A program made the translations under genes and the position numbers. A stretch of DNA of 64,000 nt from Serripes groenlandicus (Eukaryota > Mollusca > Bivalvia > Cardiida > Cardiidae): positions 28,112,859 through 28,176,858 of the forward strand of contig JASEVX010000007.1 of assembly GCA_031761405.1 (NCBI GenBank), given 5' to 3'. Numbering within the stretch: the first letter of the stretch is position 1; the number at the start of each line of letters is the position of its first letter. The notes beneath the pieces were generated by a model. It was not told where the DNA came from. It saw only the letters and a program-made list of their open reading frames with translations, and did not search any database. Positions 22,525-33,100 of the stretch are shown piece after piece.

Positions 22525-22570
22525 ATGGATTCAGACGAAATGAACTATATGAAGGATGACAACAAATCTA
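22525..22570 (+). CDS. Candidate first exon of receptor B
   Basis: An ATG in good context (GAAATGG) opens 15 codons (MDSDEMNYMKDDNKS) and meets a strong donor (A|GTAAGT) in phase 1. This is the phase needed to join the exon at 27,158. No signal peptide is visible, which is odd for a protein with a downstream Cys-bearing ectodomain. It may belong elsewhere or be fortuitous. Confidence 0.3.
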
Positions 22571-22709
22571 GTAAGTTAGACCCACTTGTAATTGTTACAT
22601 ATTCTTTTCTTATCCAAACTTATACATTAACATTTTACAAGCGACAGTTGATGCCTCTGAAGCTATTAACCTCTGAATATAAAAGATGGATAGAAAATTT
22701 AAAACTTGC

Positions 22710-22939
22710 TTAACCCTTTCACTCATACTACAATTCTGCAGCAGATGACTTTGAACATATTTTGTCAAAGTATAGAAAATCTCTATAATTGAATGGATAA
22801 CCTATGACGAAAAGTGGAAAACATTGTGGCAAAAGGAGAAATTGCTCGTTTTGAGCAATTTCTTCTTTTGTCACAATGTTTTCAAAATGCCGTCTGCTGC
22901 AGAGGCGTCAGAAAGCGTTTATATGAGGGAAAAGGTTAA
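22710..22939 (+). mobile_element. TTAA MITE, full length
   Basis: 230 bp, TTAA-bounded, GCTCG-type hairpin. The left terminus is CCCTTTCACTCATA and the right terminus is GAGGGAAAAGG. Confidence 0.85.
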
Positions 22940-23159
22940 AACAAATATTTCCTCCTTTTCCGAGTGTTTTCAATTCAGTATAATTTCAAAAAGAAATTGC
23001 AAGATTTTGTCATATACATGTCATATTCCGCATACCATGATTTAAAAGAAATGGCATATCAGGTAAAAAAGTTTGTTTTCTTTCCCTAAATTCGAATCAA
23101 GACTTAATATGAGTTTTTCCATCTTGCGGTAAAGTATATTCTAGGTACATGGCATTACG

Positions 23160-23240
23160 ACCGTCTCCGTGGTGTTCTAGTTAGAGCGTCCGCATTAAGA
23201 ACGGGAGACGAGAGTTCAATCCCCGGTCGGACAACATACA
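23160..23240 (+). mobile_element. tRNA-like SINE head
   Basis: CCGTGGTGTTCTAGTTAGAG is an A-box region and GAGTTCAATCCCCGGTCGG a B-box region. A related head lies at about 18.76-18.85 kb. Arm pairing is imperfect, so this is not called as a tRNA gene. Confidence 0.5.
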
Positions 23241-23246
23241 ATTCTT

Positions 23247-23473
23247 TTAATCCTTTCCCACATACAACAAATCTGCAGCAGACAGCTTGAAAACATAGTG
23301 ACAAAAACTTGAAAAATCTCCATAAAAGATAGCTTAATTGTTAGATAAAGTTGAAAACATTGTAGCTTAAGGAGAAATTACTGATCATGAGCAATTTCAC
23401 CTTTGGCCAAAATGTCTTCAAAAGTCGTCTGCTGCTCTTGTGTCAAAATGCGTCTTCAGGTGGGAAAGGGTTA
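23247..23473 (+). mobile_element. TTAA MITE, CCCAC variant
   Basis: 227 bp with TTAATCCTTTCCCACATAC on the left and GTGGGAAAGGGTTAA on the right. The hairpin is GAAATTACTGATCATGAGCA-type and less perfect than in the CCCTC subfamily. Confidence 0.8.
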
Positions 23474-23979
23474 AACTGATTATTTTACGAATTCCCTTCT
23501 TGTTGCCCAGTGTCGAAGGGATAGCATTACGACTTATGTAATGGTGATATACTAAATAATACTGGGAAAGCTGGTCATTTACACAAGAAACGCTGTGATA
23601 AAACTGAAATACCGTCGAAACAGCGGAAAACACAGTTTTAACAAGGAAATTAAGACGTAGATTAATGGATGATCTACAATAATCGATTCGACTGCACTTT
23701 GAGTAAATTAAAAACAATGTGCTAATATCCCGTTCTACTTACTATAAATATGCGACTGAAAACACCTAGGAAGACTATGATTAGTTTCTCTCGATGAAAG
23801 TATAAATAGTGGAATAGAGCTGAAAATATTAGGCCAAAAGGAACAATTTCTCCGTTTGTCAAAATGTTTTCTATGGTCGACTGCTGCAGATGCATCAAAT
23901 CGTCTTGGCATGTTGAAAAGGATAAATTATTTCTCACTTCAAAATGACTACCTACAGCTCTCATTAGTGTTACTTCAAC

Positions 23980-24196
23980 CCTCTCACATATACAACAATT
24001 ATGCAGCAGACGATCTTGAAACCATTTAGGCAAAAACATCCCCATAAATGAAGGTAGTTGTAGTTGTAGTTTATTGAAAAAAGTTGAAAACATCGTGGCA
24101 AAAGGAGATATTGCTCGTTTTGAGCAATTTCTTCTTTTGTCACATTGTTTTCAAAAGTCGTCTGCGTCAATAAGCGTTTATATGAGGTAAAAGGGC
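23980..24196 (+). mobile_element. Degraded TTAA MITE
   Basis: ACAACAATTATGCAGCAGAC on the left, a TTGCTCGTTTTGAGCAATTT hairpin in the centre and GCGTTTATATGAGGTAAAAG on the right. The TTAA ends are lost. Confidence 0.6.
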
Positions 24197-24199
24197 CAA

Positions 24200-25075
24200 T
24201 GTTGACAAGTTCACCATACCAACATGTAGCTAATGACCTATGAGTTATGTATCATACAATGTCCGGGAGGAGTACGTACAGTCGGAAAATTTATATGAAA
24301 AACTTCTCCCGTTACATTTTCTACAATGGTCTGCCTTTAAATGTCGTCCATATCACCAGGAAAAGGGTTAACTCGGATATAACGCGTTCTACTTAAAGGA
24401 GAAAGTGAATGCGGAAGTTTAATCCTACTTTGAAGGAATGCTAGAGGATATTCGTCATGCAATAAACATCTAAGCCGCGTCAGCGGTCGATACTTTTTGT
24501 TTATTTCATATATAGGTTACGATATCACATAAAGGGATCCGTCAGTAATACCACCGTGGATTACGAAAGCTAGCGTTTTGTAATGAGTGATGTACTACAT
24601 GTATATATGCAAGCGGACAGTGAAGACTCCGGTGCTACTGTGTTTATGTACATGCTCACTGGAGCTTGCATTGTTCGGAGATGAAACAATGAAGGAAAAG
24701 GGGGAACAGTTAGTTACTAGTATGAGCACTTTCGCCTTTTCTCTTATGTGTTCTTCCAAATGATCGTCAAGTGCGAAAACAAATTACAAGTTCGTTAACC
24801 ACCGTTTTCACTCTTCAACAGGGAAGAAGACATTTTTTCATGACGAAACTTTAAATTAGTTTTTTTCGAAACGCCATGATATAACTGAAATACTATTGAA
24901 TGAAGCGTTTAACCCAAACCAAACAATACAAATCAATATGTACAGATATATTTTTGCTCAATACCGAAAAGACGAAACTCGAACTACAAACAAATTATGC
25001 ATTAACCAACCTTTAAACGTTTTGGGGAAAAAAATGGCGGTTAGATCAGATTGTGGACTTTCCGACTTGACATAA
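24200..25075. other. Intergenic stretch, no gene seen
   Basis: There is no convincing exon, RNA gene or recognisable complete element. The only structure noticed is a few AT-rich short repeats. Confidence 0.5.
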
Positions 25076-25079
25076 TTTA

Positions 25080-25311
25080 AGTAAACCCTTTCCCACATAC
25101 AACAAAGCTGCAGCAGACGGCGTTGAAAACTTTAGGTAAAAATATGGAAAATCTATATATAACTGCAGGTATAATTACTGAAAATAGTTGAAAACATTGT
25201 TGAAAATGGAGAAATTGTTCATTTTGAGCAATTTCTCCTTTTGTCACAGTGTTTTCAATAGTTGTCAGCTGCAAAGGCGTCAGAAAGCGTTTGTATGTGG
25301 TAAAGGGTTAA
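25080..25311 (+). mobile_element. TTAA MITE, CCCAC variant
   Basis: The left end is eroded (GTAAACCCTTTCCCACATAC) and the right end is TATGTGGTAAAGGGTTAA. The hairpin GAAATTGTTCATTTTGAGCA has a mispair. Confidence 0.75.
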
Positions 25312-25372
25312 GTTCCCCTTGAGTATAACTAGTGGGAATAAACTTCCAAATTGTGTCCAACGATGCTTTTTG

Positions 25373-25915
25373 GATTTGGTGTTTTACGCCGCCTTCATAA
25401 ATGTTTCAGTTATATCTCGGCGTTTCCTGGATAAGTTACCAGTACTTCTGGTCCATTTATCCTGACACCAGTCAGCCAGTCGTAATGCTAACTCCGCAAC
25501 CCTAAGAGCAAAGGAAGGCAGCCACTACTCAGTTTTAAAAGTATTTGGTATGACCCGGCCGGGGATCGAACTTGTTTTAAAATGGATTTGTCAAAAGATG
25601 CAATCATGTCTATATAAGTATTCATTGTATATATATTATATATGCGGACAGTACAGGTTCCCCTTAATATTAGTATTATATTTGTTGATTGATTGGTGTT
25701 TTACGCCGCTTTCAAAAATGTTTCAGTTACATCACGGCATTTCCTGGGTAAGTTACTAGTACTACTGGTCCATTTATCCTCACACCAGTCAGTCAGTAGT
25801 ATTGCTAACCCCGCAGCCCTGAGCGCCTAGGAGGGCAGCCATTACTACAACTTTAAAAGTCTTAAGTATGACCCGGCCGGGGATCGAACTTGTTTTAAAA
25901 TGGATTTGTCAAAAC
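25373..25915 (-). mobile_element. Two tandem reverse SINE copies
   Basis: The blocks 25,373-25,597 and 25,683-25,915 match closely. Each runs from GTGTTTTACGCCG through TTTCAGTTA, CATTTATCC and CACACCAGTCAG to a tRNA-like head GACCCGGCCGGGGATCGAAC. Both are followed by the same flank CTTGTTTTAAAATGGATTTG, so this is a local duplication that includes flanking DNA, not two independent insertions. Confidence 0.7.
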
Positions 25916-26125
25916 ATTGTGGATTCTGCGTAAAGTATCGACCCGGATCAGCCTAAGCAGGCTAACCCGGACTGACAATGTTTGCCTCCTGTGGAGTTTC
26001 TGTTTCAGGAATTATTACTCTATCCCCCTGAGACTTGTCGGCCCGGATCAGAGATTGCGCAGGCTGGTCTTGGTCGATATTTTACGTAGAGTCCACAATG
26101 TTGGTTTTCTCGCTGACCGGCTCAT
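25913..26125. mobile_element. MITE, GATCAG family
   Basis: Inverted arms carry ACATTGTGGATTCTGCGTAA and TTTTACGTAGAGTCCACAAT, with CGACCCGGATCAGCC / GGCTGGTCTTGGTCG inside. Confidence 0.7.
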
Positions 26126-26280
26126 ATATCATATAGGCGGATAGTAAAGATTCTTCTTATGCACATGTTCCCTTGAGGCTTCACCGATGTAATAAGAATT
26201 GTTAGACGCAACTTGTATGTTTTATATAAGTAGAACTCCAGGAAAACCGAAACATCGAATAATTATAATTGTATGTACAT

Positions 26281-26562
26281 ATGAGCCGAATTACGAGAAA
26301 AACCACATTGTGGACTCTGCGGAATTGTTCGACTTGGAGCAGCAAAAGCATGCCGCGCAGGCTAGCGTACCCGCAGGCTAGCCCGGACAGACTCTGTTCG
26401 CCTCCTGTGGATTTTCTGTTTCAAGAATTTTTGCTCTATACATCTTTCCCTCTGAGACGAAATGAGTCGGCCCGGATAAGCCTGCGCGGACTGTGCATGC
26501 TGATCTGGTTTGATATATTACGCAGACTACCATAATGTAGGTTTTCTCGTGGAACGGCTCAT
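26281..26562. mobile_element. MITE, GATCAG family
   Basis: The left end ATGAGCCGAATTACGAGAAA is paired with the right end TTTTCTCGTGGAACGGCTCAT. It is the copy that best defines the family's terminal inverted repeat. It carries a short internal duplication near 26,358-26,385. Confidence 0.7.
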
Positions 26563-26574
26563 ATCTGCCAGTCA

Positions 26575-26918
26575 GGTTACACTATCGGATCCAAATGAAA
26601 TATATTGGCCGACTGACTCATTGGGGACGAGTCAGATTGGTCTGCATCTACACATTTTGTCGCAAATGTGTTAAGGCTGCTTTTACTGGATCGTCGTTCA
26701 TATATTATCGTCTGTCTCATAAGCGTAAATTTTCTACCAATGCTGAAATTAAAAAAATACATGCCAGCTTTGCATTTGGAACAGTCCATAGTAAATTCCG
26801 GGAATTTCAAGATAAAAATGTTGAGTTGAGCAACCAACAGTATAGTGCCTGTTTGGACGGAGCGGATAAACTGAAGGCAAAGGCTTTTACAAAATGGATT
26901 CCGGCATTCAAAGGTTAA
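26575..26918 (+). repeat. Interspersed repeat with coding-like frame
   Basis: An open frame of 107 codons covers an interspersed repeat. The part with AATGCTGAAATTAAAAAAAT to ATTCCGGCATTCAAAGG has a diverged copy at about 35,865-36,050 (AATGCTGAATTTAAA ... AGCAGTCAAAGGGT). I read it as a repeat rather than an exon of receptor B. Confidence 0.55.
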
Positions 26919-27157
26919 ACTCCTTCCCTCATAAACAAATCAGCAGCAGACGACGTTGAAAACAGCTAGAATGAAAATAGCTATAAGGGAATGTTTAATT
27001 GTTGAAATTACGATTTACATATTCTGACAATTTCTACTTTTTCCACAATGTATGAAAATTCGTCTGTTCCAGATGCGTCTGCAGGTGGACAAATAGTTAA
27101 CGATGCTTGTACGTCTCCAGTGTGTCACTGTAAGATGAGTACTCTATTTCATTTCAG

Positions 27158-30100
27158 ACATTTCTTTCTTGGTAGAACAACTAACGGCTGGTGATCACAA
27201 CCGAGATGAAAATATTTGCAAGTAAGAAAACCTCCATCTTTCTGCCGCCTTCATTATTCGCTCGATTCACATTTATCTAATTTTCAAAAGAAGTTGTGTA
27301 TTGTTAACATATTTTCAAGGCCTATTTTCATCGAAATATATTATCCTTACAAATACTACTGAAATAGAACCAAACAAATCGGCTTTTTTTTTTATTAGTT
27401 TCGACTGAAAGTAAAACTTGGAATAGCCCTCGTTTTTTGAAAAAATCAGTCCCTTTACCCTCTGCCATTAGCGGACGACTTCTGAAAACATTGCGCCAAA
27501 AGACTGGGCAATTTCTACTTTTGCCACAATGTATTCAACCGTATTCGATAATAACACTTTCATTAAAAAAAGAGAGATTTTCAACGCTTTGCCTAGATGT
27601 TTTAAAGTCATTTCCTGCAGATTTGGTGTAAATGGGAAATAGGTTAAATGGGTCACCCTACGGAAACTAAAAACTTCCGCACAACAAAGGATGACACAGA
27701 TACCACTAGTGTCCGTATGTTACAATGCATTCATCACTTTACCCTTTCACATATATGCAGACACATTTATGACGCATCTGTAGCAGACGACATTTGAAAA
27801 CTGTGTGGTAAAAGAAACAACTGTTCATCATGAACAAGGTCTCCGTTTGCAACAATGTTTTCAACACTATTCATATTTATAATTGAAATCATGGAAAACG
27901 AAGGTAAAAGTTAATAATTAGTAAGGATAACCTACATCCTTTAGTCCTAGACGAAACTGTCATTCATGTCTAATCCTTTCCCTATTATACCCCTTTTTCA
28001 GCAAACGACATCTACTCAAAAATATTGAACTTCTCTATAACTAAAAGGATAATTAATTACTTGATTGAATAGTGTTGAAAACATTGTGACAAATGAAAAA
28101 TCATGAGCAATTTTTCCTTTTTGCCACAATATTTGCAAAAACCGTCTGCATGTGAGAATGGGTTTAGTGTCTTATTGAATGAGCCGATCAGATTTTGATC
28201 CGGTATCGACCGTTCTTGAGGATTAGGCCAAATCACTACAACACGGGCTCAGCGTTCATTTCGAGTTCTTATTTTAAAGCTATATTCTATTATGGTGACA
28301 TTAGCAAGCTTGGATGTTTTAGTTTTTGTTCAGTTTTTGCCTTTTGCTTGATTCTAATTTGTACTTGTATGAACTATCAATATTCTAAATTAAATCCGTT
28401 CACACCTGCAGACGCATTTCAACGCATCTGCAACAGGCGACCTTTGAAAACATTATAACAAAAGGAGAAACTCATGTCTTACAGTAATCACAATGTTTTC
28501 CAACTCTCTTCAATAATTATACTTTCGTTTAAAAATAGAAGAAGGAGAAGAGGAAGAAGGAGACTTATTTTATTAGACTTAAACTCACACAGTTTCTTGT
28601 CAATACAATATAATACTTCAAGCAAATACAAACAAATCCATTTATAAATAGAGAATGTTCAAAAGTTTAGGTAGACTCGTCGTTTGTTGTTTGTGGGAAA
28701 TGTTTAAAACATATTAATGAACATTTAACTCTTTCCCACATTGATGCTTTTCGAAGCATACGATGAAGATGAATTTTTGAAAACATTATGACAAAAGAAG
28801 GAACTGCTCAAAACGAGCAATCTCTCCTTTTTCAACAATAATTTGAACTCTATTCAATATTTAAACTTTCATTTATAGAGATTTTCCATATTTTTGCCCA
28901 GATGATTTGAAAGTCGTCAATTCGTTGTATGTGGAAAGGGTTAAGCTCTGCATTTGACCAGTGCAGAAGCATACTTACCAACCAAGGAATTCGTGCATAT
29001 TGATCTGGATCTGGATCTCCACAGTTTGCCAATTAGTAACATAATAATTCAGCAAACTTCTTATAAACAGTATCCATTTAGATCAGCTCGCAAGAATGCA
29101 CAGCCACATCTTCATATTCTTTTATCAATACAAAATGATCATGCTGATTTTCCTGAATCACTACTCATTTTTCCTTTCCCTCGATATTTCAGTAATGGAA
29201 ACTTCGGAGTGGAGTATATATTTAAACCAGTGGTCGAAACCACACTGCGACAGTTCATAGACACGTGTGTCGTAAATGTCAGTAACTTTCCCGAAGATTG
29301 GCACCTTTGTACGTGGGGCGGATCCTTTAACTGCGATCCCGTAACGAAATGTAAGTATATTAGGTACTTTAATTGGGATCCCGTAACGAATTGTAAGTAT
29401 ATTAGGTACTTTAACTGTGATCACGTAACGAATTGCAAGTATATTAGGTACTTTAATTGATCCCGTAACGAATTGTAAGTATATTAGGTACTTTAACTGT
29501 GATCCCGTAACGAAATGTAAGTATATTAGGTACTTTAATTGGGATCCCGTAACGAATTGTTAGTATATGAGGTACTTTAATTAGGATCCCGTTGCAAATT
29601 GTTAGTATATCAGGTCCTTTAACTGTGATCCCGTAACGAATTGCAAGTATATTAGGTACTTTAATTGGGATCCTGTAACAAAGTGTAAGTATATTAGGTA
29701 CTTTAACTGTGATCATGTAACAAATTGTAAGTAAATTAGGTACTATAATTGGGATCCTGTAACACATTGTAAGTATATTAGATACTTTAATTGGGATTCC
29801 GTAACGAATTGTTAGTATATCAGGTACTTTAACTGTGACCACGTAACGAATTGCAAGTATATTAGGTACTTTAATTGGGATCCCGTAACACATTGTAAGT
29901 ATATTAGGTACTTTAATTGGGACCCCGGTATTTTAATTGGGGATCCCGTAACGGTCTGTAAGTATATAAGATACTTTAATTAGGATTCCGTAACGGACTA
30001 AGTATATTAGAAACTTTAACTGGGATCCCGTAACATACTGTAAGTATATTAGGAACTTTAATTGGGATTCCGTAACAGACTGTAAGAATATTAGATACTT

Positions 30101-33100
30101 TAATTGGGATAATGTAACTGACTGTAAGTATATTAGATACTTTAATTGGGATTATGTAACTGACTGTAAGTATATTAGATACTTTAATTGGGATCCAATA
30201 ACAGACTGTAAGTATATAAGGTACTTTAATTGGGATCCTGTAATGGACTTTAAGTATATTATGTTCTTAAATTGGGATCCTGTAACGGACTGTAAGTATT
30301 TAAGGTACTTTAATTGGGATCCCGTAACGGACTGTAAGTATATAAGGTACTTTAATTTGGATCTTGTAACGGACTGTAAGTATATAAGGTATTTTAATTG
30401 GGATCCCATAACAGACTGTAAGTATATTAGGTACTTTAATTGGGATCACGTAATGTACTGCCATTATAATAGGTACTTTAATATGGATCCCGTAGTGGAC
30501 TGTAAGTAAATCAGGTACTTTAATTGAGATCACATAACAAATTGTAAGTATATTAGGAACTTTAATATGGATCCCGTAACGAACTTTACGTATATAAGCT
30601 ACTTTAATTGGGATCCTGTAACAGACTGTTAGTATATTAGGTACTTTAATTGGGATCCCCTAACAAATGTAAGTATATTAGGTACTTTTATTGGGATCCT
30701 TAACAAATTGTAATTTTAAATCCCGTAAGTATATAAGGTACTTTAATTAGGATTCCGTAACGCATTGCTTGCATATTTAAGTTACTTCAATTGGGATCTC
30801 GTAACAAATTGTAAGTATTTAAGTTACTTCAATTTGGATTTTGTAATGTACTGTAAGTATTTAAGTTACTTTAATTGGGATTCTAAAGCGGACTGTAAGT
30901 ATTTAAGTTACTTCAACTCGGATTCTGTAACAAATTGTAAATATTGTAGTTACTTTAAGTATATTAGGTACTCCAATTGGGATCTCGTAACATATTGTTT
31001 GTATTTAAGGTATTTTAACTGCTATCTGGTTACGGACGATTATTCAAGGTTCCTGAACTGGGATCTCGTAACGGATAGTAATTATTTAACTGTGAACCCG
31101 CATTCAAAGTATGTATGATCCCGTACCGTATTGAATATATTTGTGGTACTTTAACTGTGATCCATTAACATACTGAAGATCCTTAATCTGTGATCTTGTA
31201 ACAGTCTGTAAGTATTTAAGGTACTTTAACTGTGAACTTATAACGGACTGTTAGTATTTAAGATACTTTAATTGTGCTCTTGTAACGCTTATATATCAAT
31301 GAAATATTTATAAAAAAAAATGACATATTTTAATATCAATGTGATGAATGTATCTAATACCATTTATTTTTTTAAATTTTGCTTCATTACTTTTAATTCT
31401 CAAGAGTATGCATATTTTTTGAGGATGTGAAGATTTACAACTAGATTGTATCAATTATTTAATTTTCTATTTGTTCATTTCAGATGTTTCAGCATGTGAA
31501 GTATGGCGGGCACGAAAATGTGGAATGGGTCAGGACTCTCCAAGTAATTAAATCTCCATTCGTCATTTATCTTCCGGAAACATTTATTTCATTCTCATTT
31601 TCCTTAGAAGATCTACATATCAAAAGTAAAAATAAATGTTCATAGAGAAAAAATAAGTATTTGATACATTATCATAGTAGGTTGCGCCGGTAGGCGCTTT
31701 AACCCTTTCCCTCATACGACAATTCTGCAGCAGACGACTTTGAACATAAAGATTTTCTATGACTAAAACTGGAAAACATTGTGGCAAAAGAAGAAATTGC
31801 TCGTTCTGAGCAATTTCTTCTTTTGTCACTATGTTTTCAAAAAGCCATCTGCTGCAGAGGCGTCATAAAGCGTCTATATGAGGGAAAGGGTTAAACAAAA
31901 CATTAGTTGTATGCTTTCTTCTCAAATGTTTCCAAAGCCAACGACATAATCCTTACTACATATAACTATAAGACTTTTAAAACACCAAGGCAAAAAATAT
32001 TGAAAATCTCTATAGCGAAAGCAGAGGTATTAAATAGAGCTGAGTGAAAAAATTTGACAAAAGTCGTTCAAAATGCGTCTGCAAATTGTAAAGGAATTAA
32101 AATGATATATCATGCATTTAGTTATCATCACAGTGCTAGTTCTGATTAGTATCATAGGTCAGTCATGCACTATGGATATGTTATCATGGTGCTAATCATA
32201 ATAATTATCATTTGGTCACAGGTGAGCCTTGCACTATAGTTATGTTATTACAGTGCTAATCATAATAATTATCATTTGGTCACAGGTGAGCCTTGCACTA
32301 TAGTTATGTTATCACAGTGCTAAATCTCATGTCTGAAACATCTAAAACAACTATAAGCAGATTAAGTACATTTATTTATGAGGCAATGTTAATCAGAACT
32401 TAAAATTTATCCACCTACAATCACCACTACTTTGCTCTTCCGAAAATTGTATGTTTTCCTTTACGAATTCATGTCTTTGTGTTAAACTGTATTTGCTTTA
32501 AACATGTATGTATGTTTTATGCAATAAAGCTTAATACGAAAAAAAAACATAAATGTTTTTTTTCGCTTATAGTTAACAGGTGTGAGATTTTTTTTTTTTT
32601 TTTTTTTTTTCAATAACCCATGAAGCTTTCTGTAATGAAACTGGAAAAATCCATGGGGGCCGCCATTTTGGATATGTATAAAAAGCAGACGTAAAACACA
32701 GATTGAAAATTATTGTCGGCTTTTTAATCATTTTTTTTTTAAATCGGTATTTTGGATATGTATAAAATGAGCAGAAAAACACGGATTGAAAATTATTATC
32801 TTCTTTTTAATCATTTTTTTTAAAATCAATTTTTGAGTATGTAAAAAATGAGACGAAAAACACGGATTGAACATTATTGTCGTCTTTTTTTTTTTTTTTT
32901 AAATCGATATTTAAGATCATTTAAGTGCTGTGTTATGTGGGAATTAACATTTGTACGAAAAGTTAAAAATAAATGGAACTCTGTAAGAAATATGTTTTCC
33001 CGTTTGTCAAAAAATCGACAGCATTAACCTTCTACGCCCGAACTTAAATTTTGACTGTATCGTAGCAAAAGAAAGACGTGACGTCATTTCCGTAACACTG

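Noticed and set aside
28954..29192. N-terminal part of a 168-codon plus-strand frame
   Set aside because: Only the part after the acceptor at 29,191-29,192 fits the spliced gene; the upstream portion is intron that happens to stay open.
29453..29893. 146-codon minus-strand frame of repeated IPIKVPNILTIRYG-type peptide
   Set aside because: It is the antisense of the 42-bp splice-edge minisatellite; no start context or conserved domain.
29326..31290. CRISPR-like array
   Set aside because: The repeats are contiguous with no unique spacers, and the setting is a spliced eukaryotic gene.
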